Assembly: GCA_003132105.1 (NCBI GenBank)
Contig: PKWS01000227.1
Coordinates: forward strand, 5,306 to 12,440
DNA length: 7,135 nucleotides
Source of the DNA: Desulfosporosinus sp.
GTDB taxonomy: Bacteria > Bacillota > Desulfitobacteriia > Desulfitobacteriales > Desulfitobacteriaceae
Direction of reading: 5' to 3'
Shown: piece by piece, positions 1 to 5,496 of the stretch
Position numbering within the stretch: the first letter of the stretch is position 1
How the letters are laid out: the number at the start of each line of letters is the position of its first letter
Made by a program: the position numbers and the translations under genes
The notes under the pieces: generated by a model
The model's input: the letters and a program-made list of their open reading frames with translations, nothing else
Told to the model about the DNA's origin: nothing
The model's database searches: none

Positions 1-243
1 GGTACGTATTTTCCATTGTTAAAACTCAAAACCAATGTAGTTAAAGAATGGCAGGAACGTAGTGTGCTGACGATTCCAAAATGTCAGGATTGTGATGTTA
101 GCTTGATTTGTGGCGGAGGGTGTGGTGCCGTGGCTATGGATAAACAGGGAAAAATTCAAGCTCCAGATTGTCATCCTATTAAAGAACTGTTAACAATAGG
201 GCTGAATTATTATGGTGATGATATACTGAAGATGGGTTATTAA
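1..243 (+). CDS. C-terminal part of a radical SAM/SPASM-domain protein (5' end outside window)
   Basis: The frame is open from the first base of the window (GGT ACG TAT...) to TAA at 241-243, so this is the last 80 residues of a longer protein. The TTG at position 16 is not a credible start. It contains the cysteine pattern CX2CX5CX3C (IPKCQDC...ICGGGC), followed 15 residues later by another Cys (PDC). This is the classic second half of a SPASM domain, which binds auxiliary 4Fe-4S clusters in radical SAM enzymes that often modify peptides or proteins. The catalytic CX3CX2C core would lie upstream and cannot be seen, so the substrate is unknown. The FmdB-type gene follows after 13 nt and probably shares the transcript. 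Membership of the SPASM family is well supported; a specific function cannot be assigned. Confidence 0.85.
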   Translation, partial: GTYFPLLKLKTNVVKEWQERSVLTIPKCQDCDVSLICGGGCGAVAMDKQGKIQAPDCHPIKELLTIGLNYYGDDILKMGY

Positions 244-256
244 GGTGGAAGATTGA

Positions 257-463
257 ATGCCAAGTTATGATTTAGTCTGTCAAGCGTGCGTCCACAAATT
301 TGAGGTCTTTTGTAGTATTAGCCAAAAAGATCATCAAAAATGTCCGGAATGTGGAAGCGACAAAATTAAACAGCGTCTTACGACGGTCAATGTCGTCGGA
401 AAAAGCTCAGGTGGGGACAGAGGCTCAGGAGTCTCGAAAGCTGCACCTCCGCGCTTTGGCTGA
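257..463 (+). CDS. FmdB-type small zinc-ribbon protein
   Basis: This 68-residue protein starts at ATG 257, with a GGTGG-rich ribosome site about 8 nt upstream. The N-terminus (MPSYDLVCQAC) and the second Cys pair (CPEC) give a CX2C-X17-CX2C zinc ribbon, with Cys at about residues 8, 11, 29 and 32. The remainder is a low-complexity Gly/Ser/Ala tail ending in PPRFG. This matches the FmdB/CxxC_CXXC_SSSS family in length and arrangement. The family name comes from a putative regulator of formamidase, but no biochemical role is established for most members. It lies directly downstream of the radical SAM gene and is followed by a terminator, so it is probably the last gene of that unit. The family call is firm and the function is unknown. 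Confidence 0.85.
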   Translation: MPSYDLVCQACVHKFEVFCSISQKDHQKCPECGSDKIKQRLTTVNVVGKSSGGDRGSGVSKAAPPRFG

Positions 464-524
464 GCAGGGTACTAAACGAGAACCCGTGTGTTTCTCATCA
501 ACAACATTATTATTATTATAGCGT

Positions 525-558
525 TCCTCCCTCATTACAGTGGGAGGATATTTTTTTT
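525..558 (+). terminator. Rho-independent terminator after the fmdB-like gene
   Basis: The arm TCCTCCC (525-531) pairs perfectly with GGGAGGA (542-548). The loop is 10 nt, and the stem is followed by TA and eight consecutive T residues (551-558). It lies about 60 nt after the stop codon of the FmdB-type gene, so it should end that transcript and separate it from the lysine operon. Confidence 0.88.
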
Positions 559-601
559 GAGATAAATAGGAGATTCGCGAATGATTAAATTCTCATTTTC
601 A

Positions 602-628
602 GGATAGTTACCAAAAAGGTAACTATTC
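602..628 (+). repeat. Hairpin in the kamA leader
   Basis: ATAGTTACC (604-612) and GGTAACTAT (618-626) are perfect inverted repeats around an AAAAA loop. A G-T pair and a G-C pair extend the stem to 602-628. Outside it, TTCTC (590-594) can pair with GAGAA (629-633), and GCGAAT (577-582) with ATTCGC (636-641), so a larger interrupted stem is possible. There is no T run afterwards, so it is not a terminator. It could be a leader RNA structure or a protein-binding site; the sequence does not decide. Confidence 0.6.
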
Positions 629-667
629 GAGAAGGATTCGCACTAATAATATAGAATTACGGAAATA

Positions 668-743
668 AAGAGTATTATAAAGGAAACTTACTTCGGGTGG
701 AGTTTTAACTCCACCTGAAGTAAGTTTCCTTTATAATATTCTT
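668..743 (+). repeat. Near-perfect 36-bp inverted repeat (long hairpin) upstream of kamA
   Basis: The left arm (668-703) and right arm (708-743) are inverted repeats separated by only four bases (TTTA). Across 36 pairs only two are not Watson-Crick, and both would be G-U in RNA (672/739 and 695/716). The element lies between the leader and the kamA ribosome site, ending 21 nt before it. It is far longer than a normal terminator stem and has no T tract. The base of each arm contains TATAAT-like sequence (732-737 on the + strand), but no -35 box is correctly spaced. It could be a small mobile or repetitive element (MITE/REP-like), or an mRNA structure affecting readthrough, stability or translation of kamA. 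The pairing is certain; the role is not. Confidence 0.9.
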
Positions 744-764
744 AAGCACAACGCCATACACGTG

Positions 765-771
765 AAAGGAG
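765..771 (+). promoter_or_regulatory. Ribosome binding site setting the kamA start at ATG 780
   Basis: AAAGGAG lies 8 nt before ATG 780. An in-frame GTG at 762 would place this motif inside the coding region and has no ribosome site of its own, so ATG 780 is preferred. Confidence 0.85.
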
Positions 772-779
772 ATACCCGT

Positions 780-2027
780 ATGCGTACACGTCAAGACATA
801 GCAAAATGGGCCCAGGTTACAGATGAACAGTGGAATGATTGGCACTGGCAAATTTCCAACCGCATCACGACGGTGGAGGAACTTACAGAGGTCATTCCGT
901 TGACCGAAGAAGAAGAAGCGGGCATTGCCAATTGTCTAGAAACCCTTCGTATGGCTGTCACGCCTTATTATGCCTCACTCATTGATCCCAACGATGCGCA
1001 TTGTCCGGTGCGCAAACAAGCGATTCCTACATCTTTAGAACTTCATACGGGAGAACATGACCTGTCTGATCCCCTACACGAAGACATTGATTCTCCTGTC
1101 CCAGGATTGACACACCGCTACCCGGATCGCGTCTTACTCCTAGTGACCGATCAATGTTCTATGTATTGCCGACATTGTACGCGACGCAGAATAACCGGTC
1201 AAACCGATCAAGCACTTCCTTTAGACCACTTTCAGAAAGCACTTGACTATATCCGAGCAACCCCACAAGTCCGTGACGTTGTGATTTCAGGTGGAGACCC
1301 CTTTACCCTCTCAGATGATCGTTTAGAATACATTATTTCAAATTTACGAGCCATTCCCCATGTGGAAATTATCCGAATTGGAACCCGAACACCTGTCGTT
1401 CTGCCTATGAGAATCACGGATAAACTCATTCAAATGTTGCGTAAATACCATCCTATTTGGGTCAACACACATTTTAATCATCCTAAAGAAATCACACCTG
1501 AATCCCAGATTGCACTCGCTCGTCTTGCAGATGGGGGAATCCCACTTGGAAATCAATCTGTTCTACTGAGAGGAATTAATGATTGCCCAAATATCATGAA
1601 AAAACTCGTGCATGGACTAGTCATTAACCGAGTTCGTCCCTACTACATTTATCAGTGTGATCTTTCCACAGGAATCGAACATTTTCGAACATCTATATCG
1701 AAAGGGATCGAAATTATGGAAAACTTACGAGGGCATACTAGCGGATACGCAGTCCCTACCTATGTCATTGATGCCCCGGGAGGTGGGGGTAAGATTCCGG
1801 TCAGTCCCCAATACCTCATCTCTATGGGGGCAAACAAAGTTGTGCTTCGAAACTACGAAGGGGTTATTACCGTTTATGATGAACCTAACATTTTACAGGA
1901 AGAGTGTCACTGCGAGTACTGCCAAGAACCGAACGGTTCAGTCGGCGTACTCAAGCTCTTAAACCATCAAAAGATTTCTCTTGAACCCGAAAACTTAGAT
2001 CGTAGGCAACGTCATACTGCCCGCTAA
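780..2027 (+). CDS. kamA: L-lysine 2,3-aminomutase
   Basis: This 415-residue protein is the same size as the Clostridium subterminale SB4 enzyme (416). It is a radical SAM, PLP-dependent enzyme that interconverts L-lysine and L-beta-lysine, the first step of lysine fermentation. Visible residues match the characterised enzyme with an offset of one. The cluster motif CSMYCRHC gives Cys126, Cys130 and Cys133. PGGGGK gives the PLP lysine, Lys338. Asp294 and Asp331 correspond to the substrate-binding acids. Cys376, Cys378 and Cys381 (CHCEYC), with Cys269, correspond to the structural zinc site. The frame is intact with no visible lesion, unlike most genes after it. It is the first gene of the block and kdd follows after 38 nt. 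The full zinc set and length favour KamA over the shorter EpmB type. The AblA role (N-epsilon-acetyl-beta-lysine synthesis) is unlikely because no ablB is adjacent and lysine-fermentation genes follow. Confidence 0.96.
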   Translation: MRTRQDIAKWAQVTDEQWNDWHWQISNRITTVEELTEVIPLTEEEEAGIANCLETLRMAVTPYYASLIDPNDAHCPVRKQAIPTSLELHTGEHDLSDPLHEDIDSPVPGLTHRYPDRVLLLVTDQCSMYCRHCTRRRITGQTDQALPLDHFQKALDYIRATPQVRDVVISGGDPFTLSDDRLEYIISNLRAIPHVEIIRIGTRTPVVLPMRITDKLIQMLRKYHPIWVNTHFNHPKEITPESQIALARLADGGIPLGNQSVLLRGINDCPNIMKKLVHGLVINRVRPYYIYQCDLSTGIEHFRTSISKGIEIMENLRGHTSGYAVPTYVIDAPGGGGKIPVSPQYLISMGANKVVLRNYEGVITVYDEPNILQEECHCEYCQEPNGSVGVLKLLNHQKISLEPENLDRRQRHTAR

Positions 2028-2065
2028 TCTACTTAAAATAAATTAGAGATAAAGGAGTTTTTATA

Positions 2066-3099
2066 ATGAATTTAGGATGTCCTTATGGCACACATCGTGT
2101 AATCGAACCCCAAGGAGTATTTCCCCAACCCGCCAAGCGCATTAGCAATGATTTTACTACCCTTTACGACAACGAAATTCTTATTGATGTCGAAATTTTA
2201 AATATTGACTCCGCCTCGTTTACACAAATCATAAAACAAGGCGACGGAGATCCGGATAAAGTAGGCAAAATCATCTTAGAAACCGTTGCTCAGCGAGGAA
2301 AACAACACAATCCGGTGACTGGTTCTGGTGGAATGCTGGTCGGAAAAATCAAAGCCATCGGATCAGCCTTACTAGACCGCCCTTTAAACGTAGGAGATCG
2401 TATTGCCACCCTCGTTTCTTTATCCTTAACCCCGCTTCGCATTGATAAAATCCTTGCGGTGCATACAGAGGTTGATCAAGTGGAGATTCGAGGAGAAGCC
2501 GTTTTATTTGAAAACGGCATCTATGCGTTGCTTCCGGATGACATGCCACAAAAGCTAGCTTTAGCAGTTCTTGACGTGGCCGGTGCTCCAGCCCAAACTG
2601 CGAAAATCGTTAAACCTGGAGATACAGTCGTCGTGATCGGCGGGGGCGGAAAATCCGGGCTCCTCTGTCTCCACGAAGCTTGTAAACGAGCAGGTGTTAC
2701 CGGCAAAGTGATTGGGATTAGTCAGTCTGTGGGGTAGAACGCATGAAGGAGTCTGGACTTCCCGTCATTGCACTTCAAGGGGATGCCCGCGACGCACTTT
2801 GGGTTTTGCAGGAAGTCGAGCGCGTAACCGAGAGAAAACTGGCTGATTTGACCTTAAATATGGTCAACATCCCGCAAACTGAACTAGGCAGTATCTTGGC
2901 CACCAAGAACAAAGGGATTGTTTATTTCTTTAGCATGGCAACCTCGTTTACCGCAGCAGCCTTGGGGGCAGAAGGCATCGGCAAAGATGTCACCATGTTG
3001 GTCGGCAACGGTTATACCGAGGGTCACGCTGAAATTGCTTTAGCTATTCTGCGCGAAAACCCCCGTCTTCGTAAAATTTATGAAAGAACGTATGCCTAA
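2066..3099 (+). pseudogene. kdd: L-erythro-3,5-diaminohexanoate dehydrogenase, split by a one-base frameshift
   Basis: Kdd oxidatively deaminates 3,5-diaminohexanoate to 5-amino-3-oxohexanoate using NAD(P). ATG 2066 follows an AAAGGAG site. The first frame gives 223 residues with the nucleotide-binding glycine motif GGGGKSG at about 192-198, ending ...KVIGISQSVG at TAG 2735-2737. The next frame continues the protein at once (GVERMKESGLPVIAL...) to TAA 3097-3099. Adding one base to the G run at 2731-2734 restores a continuous 344-residue protein with QSVGVERMKESG across the join, about the usual family length. The break falls inside the Rossmann domain, so the two separate pieces should not be active. 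ATG 2743 has a GGGG-containing sequence upstream that might act as a weak ribosome site. Alternatives to mutation are a homopolymer sequencing error, or -1 slippage on GGGG, which would regenerate the full protein. Confidence 0.88.
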
Positions 3100-4146
3100 G
3101 TCAGACAGTTGGGAAATTGAGTTACGCTCCAGACTCTCCCCCTTTTCTAACTTGGTTTTTGCGGGACTCGTCAAGAATGCAGGAAAAACCACGGCTTTAA
3201 ATGCCGTGAATGCGATGTCTTAGACAAATGCCTTGGGCTGACCTCCGTTGGTTACGACGGTGAAGCACAAGATGCGATCTACCGCCACCCTAAACCTTCA
3301 ATTCCGGTATATCCAGGGCAACTTGTCCTTACATCAGAACGTTTCTTGCCCGACACCTTACAGGGATATGACCTTCTTGAGAGTTGGGGAAAACACCCTC
3401 AGTTTGGGTCCTGGCTACTTCTGCGAATAACGGCCCCCTGTGATTTTCGTATGGCAGGTCCTTCAACACTTTCAGAGCTTATGAAAGGCATTTCTCGATT
3501 GCGGCACTATGGGGCGACCCGGATTCATGTAGATGGAGCACTAAACCGCCTTTCTCATATAACCTTGAATACCCTTGGAAACCAGAAAGACAAAGGCATA
3601 ATTCTCAGCACAGGTGCTGCCGTGGGAAATACATTAAACGAAGTGGTTGAACAAACCCAACACATTCTAGAATTATTCCAACTCCCGGTCTTTTCAGCCT
3701 TTGATAATTTCTCCTTTGGGAACCCAAGCCAGGATATCCAATTTGATCAGAACGCGTATTTTCATGACGGCTCATGGTTTACTTTACCGTCTTTTCTCTG
3801 GAACCAAGACTCTAAATCCCTAATCCCTCCTCAATCAGACATCATCTATCTCAAGGGTACCCTTACGGATTACATCTACTTAGCACTCCGTGGTGCAGGA
3901 AGGTTACCTGGGCAATTTATTGTTAAGACGCCTGCTCATATATTACTCTCACCCAATGTTTGGAACGGTATAAAATCCAGAGGAATTAAGGTGAAACTGC
4001 TAGAACGTCCAAATCTCCTGCTTCTCACTTTAAACCCATGGCACCCTCTAACGTCAATTCCAACAGAACGGATCGCGGAAGCTTTGCTTCCTTACGCTGA
4101 TATTCCCCTTGTAGACATCCAAAAACAGCACCTGTGGATGCAATAA
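3080..4146 (+). pseudogene. kamB: Lysine 5,6-aminomutase reactivase subunit KamB, frameshifted near the N-terminus
   Basis: KamB is the nucleotide-binding partner of KamC in reactivating the B12-dependent lysine 5,6-aminomutase. The start is ATG 3080 (or ATG 3092), overlapping the end of kdd by 20 (or 8) nt, which implies translational coupling. The first frame reads 47 residues with a Walker A-like sequence GLVKNAGKTT (about 29-38) and stops at TAG 3221-3223. The homologous reading resumes in the next frame with DKCLGLTSVGYDGE and runs to TAA 4144-4146. One inserted base near 3220-3222 gives ...NAMS-x-DKCLGLTSVG and a 355-residue protein. Later landmarks are LAGP-like MAGPSTL (about 125-131), VDGALNR (about 151-157) and ILSTGAAVG. 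The body of the gene downstream of the frameshift is undamaged. I recognise the family from these motifs and context, slightly less firmly than kamA. Confidence 0.78.
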
Positions 4147-4164
4147 CGGAAACTAATTTTTACT

Positions 4165-4171
4165 CTGGAGG
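4165..4171 (+). promoter_or_regulatory. Ribosome binding site selecting a TTG start for kamD
   Basis: CTGGAGG, continuing into TGG, lies 8 nt before TTG 4180. A GTG at 4171 overlaps the motif itself and cannot be the start. The protein from TTG begins MTRPYVQNKLHLDPELI, which lines up with the N-terminus of KamD. Confidence 0.75.
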
Positions 4172-4179
4172 TGGTTCTG

Positions 4180-4662
4180 TTGACTCGCCCATACGTACAA
4201 AACAAACTTCATTTGGATCCTGAACTCATATTGAAAGCAAGAATACTGGCCAAAGACATAGTAGACCAAATTACACCCTTTATTTTCTCGCACAGCACGG
4301 TCAGTGTCGAACGCACTGTCCTTCGCCTGTTTGGCATTAATGGCATTGATCAGGAGGGAATTCCGCTACCGAACGTCGTTGTCGATCACCTAAAGGAACT
4401 ACGCCTTCTTGAAGGCGGAGCCGCACGCATCCTCGCCAAAGCTTGCCTCCATTTCCAGGTGGAGCCACAGACCCTGGCTGAACGGTTGGCACGTGCTGAA
4501 CTTACATTTGAGAATCTCCCCGATTTTCCTGAAGAAACAATCCTAAAAAAGGTTTTCGACCTCGCTCTACCCTCGGTGGAATACATCCTCCAACAACGCC
4601 ATAGACGTGAGGACTTCATCACAACATTAAGTGAAGGGCCAGAACCACACGGTGGGAATTGA
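4180..4662 (+). pseudogene. kamD: Lysine 5,6-aminomutase alpha subunit, N-terminal fragment only
   Basis: KamD is the large (TIM-barrel) subunit of the B12/PLP enzyme that moves the terminal amino group of L-beta-lysine or D-lysine to carbon 5. It is normally about 515 residues. This frame encodes only 160 residues from TTG 4180. The N-terminal region is clear: KLHLDPELILKARILAKDI, then HSTVSVERTVLRLFGINGID and IPLPNVVVDHLKE. It runs to about ...RREDFITTLSEGPEP. At that point, where family members enter the barrel (a YVIVATGNIYED-type strand), the sequence jumps into kamE-derived DNA in another frame and stops at TGA 4660-4662 after HGGN. About 360 residues of the catalytic barrel are missing, so no active subunit can be made. 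The rest of the frame shows no other damage. A real deletion or a misassembly would both explain this. Confidence 0.88.
4635..4652 (+). other. kamD/kamE deletion junction
   Basis: KamD-type reading in frame 1 (LSEGPEP) gives way here to KamE-type reading in frame 2 (NHTVGID). The two genes normally abut, so the joint removes the C-terminal part of kamD and the N-terminal part of kamE, roughly 1.5 kb judged from usual protein lengths. The fusion is out of frame. The exact base cannot be fixed without an intact relative. The sequence CCAGAACCAC at the joint could be a short homology shared by both parents. Confidence 0.72.
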
Positions 4663-5064
4663 TGTCATCATGAATATGAAAGGGTATAACTCTCATAAAG
4701 GGCTTGAGAGTTATCACGAGATCGACGCATATAATCTAGGGGCTCAAGTTTCTTGTGAAGAATTACTGGTTAAAGCTCACGAAGTCTCTGCAGATGCAAT
4801 CTTAATCTCTCAAGTGGTCACGCAAAAATCCATCCATCTCCAGAACCTCACTCGGATGGTCGAAATCGTTGAGCTAGAAGGACTACGGGAGCGTTTTCTC
4901 CTAATTGCCGGAGGGCCAAGGATTAACTATGAATTAGCCAAAGAATTAGGCTACGATGCCGGTTTTGGTCCTGGTACGTATGCTGAAGATGTGGCCAGCT
5001 TTATCCTTGATAGGGTACTAGCTCGAACAAGTAACGATCAAGTTGACCTTCAGAGTAATTCAAG

Positions 5065-5071
5065 AAAGGAG
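5065..5071 (+). promoter_or_regulatory. Ribosome binding site for kal
   Basis: AAAGGAG lies 8 nt before ATG 5080. The in-frame GTG at 5071 overlaps this motif, so ATG 5080 is taken as the start. Confidence 0.82.
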
Positions 5072-5079
5072 TGACCTCA

Positions 5080-5478
5080 ATGTACGAAAGTAAAATTCGT
5101 TTACGCATCAGTGCTAGAGATGCCCACTACGGCGGTGGTTTAGTGGATGGGGCTCATATGCTAAAACTTTTTGGAGATGTCGCCACCGAATTACTCATCT
5201 ACACCGATGGAGATGAAGGCCTCTTTGTGGCCTATGACAATATCGAGTTTCTTGCTCCGGTTAAGGCCGGAGACTATATCGAAGCAATAGGCGTTATTAC
5301 GCACTATGGAAACACGTCGCGCAAAATGAGCTTTGAAGCGAAAAAAGTTATCTCCCCTCTACCTGGTAGCGATTCCGCCGCTGAAATCCTTGAAATGCCT
5401 ATTCTTGTCTGTCGAGCAAGCGGAACCTGCATGGTACCTAAAGCTAAGCAACGTTACGAACCCCCTCAGCAATCCTAA
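5080..5478 (+). CDS. kal: 3-aminobutyryl-CoA ammonia-lyase
   Basis: This 132-residue hotdog-fold protein is of normal length for Kal. It removes ammonia from L-3-aminobutyryl-CoA to give crotonyl-CoA, linking lysine breakdown to butyrate formation. Conserved family stretches are DAHYGGGLVDGAHML (about 14-28), FGDVATELLIYTDGDEGLF (about 31-49), IEFLAPVKAGDYIE (about 55-68), GNTSRKMSFEAKKV (about 77-90) and VCRASGTCMVPK (about 110-121). Acyl-CoA thioesterases share the fold, but these segments and the position between kamE and kce identify Kal. The frame is intact to TAA 5476-5478. It starts 5 nt after the kamE stop, and kce begins 18 nt later, so it belongs to the same transcript. It is one of only two undamaged genes in the block, so unless the apparent lesions are artefacts its substrate may no longer be made here. 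Confidence 0.93.
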   Translation: MYESKIRLRISARDAHYGGGLVDGAHMLKLFGDVATELLIYTDGDEGLFVAYDNIEFLAPVKAGDYIEAIGVITHYGNTSRKMSFEAKKVISPLPGSDSAAEILEMPILVCRASGTCMVPKAKQRYEPPQQS

Positions 5479-5496
5479 ACAGATTGGAGGTGCCTT

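Larger units (their letters stand above)
464..779 (+). other. Non-coding region between fmdB-like gene and kamA
   Basis: I see no convincing gene in these 316 bases. In order they hold a short TTATTATTATTAT run (about 508-519), the Rho-independent terminator at 525-558, an AT-rich leader containing the 10-bp palindrome ATTCGCGAAT (573-582) and a 9-bp-stem hairpin (604-626), the very long inverted repeat at 668-743, and the kamA ribosome site. I searched for a sigma-A promoter for kamA and found only weak matches, for example TTGAGA at 557-562 with AATGAT at 580-585 (17-bp spacer). I also found no lysine riboswitch or T-box core. How the operon is started is therefore not resolved from sequence. 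Confidence 0.7.
4631..5074 (+). pseudogene. kamE: Lysine 5,6-aminomutase beta subunit, C-terminal B12-binding fragment
   Basis: The frame matches the C-terminal half of KamE (normally about 260 residues) from HTVGIDVIMNMKGY onward, through LGAQVSCEELL, LISQVVTQKSIH, LLIAGGPRI and LGYDAGFGPGTYAEDVASFI. The retained His of NHTVG corresponds to the cobalt-coordinating His133, and Lys of NMKGY to the PLP-binding Lys144 of the Clostridium sticklandii enzyme. The Asp of the DXHXXG motif is replaced by Gln (QNHTVG), which places the junction just before the His. About 130 N-terminal residues are missing. The GTG at 4631 is only the upstream limit of the frame: it has no ribosome site and lies in kamD-derived sequence, so true kamE homology begins near 4640-4650. 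The frame is open to TGA 5072-5074, and kal begins 5 nt later. Confidence 0.86.

Noticed and set aside
300..521. Overlapping reading frame across the FmdB-type gene
   Set aside because: It has no ribosome site, overlaps a clear zinc-ribbon gene in another frame, and its product has no recognisable features.
668..743. The long inverted repeat as a Rho-independent terminator
   Set aside because: No T tract follows either arm on either strand, and the stem is far longer than usual terminator stems. The preceding gene already has a clear terminator at 525-558.
762..779. GTG start for kamA at 762
   Set aside because: It would put the AAAGGAG ribosome site inside the gene and has no site of its own. 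ATG 780 is correctly spaced and gives an N-terminus aligned with known KamA numbering.
559..779. Lysine riboswitch or T-box in the kamA leader
   Set aside because: No conserved lysine-riboswitch core and no T-box sequence (AGGGTGGNACCGCG type) is visible. The hairpins do not fit those architectures.
836..856. Sigma-54-like TGGCAC element
   Set aside because: TTGGCACTGGCAA lies inside kamA coding sequence and lacks the correctly spaced TTGC half. No sigma-54 site was found in the upstream leader.
4631..4645. GTG 4631 as the start of a genuine short gene
   Set aside because: It lies inside kamD-derived sequence and lacks a ribosome site. The following protein is the C-terminal half of KamE, not a complete small protein.
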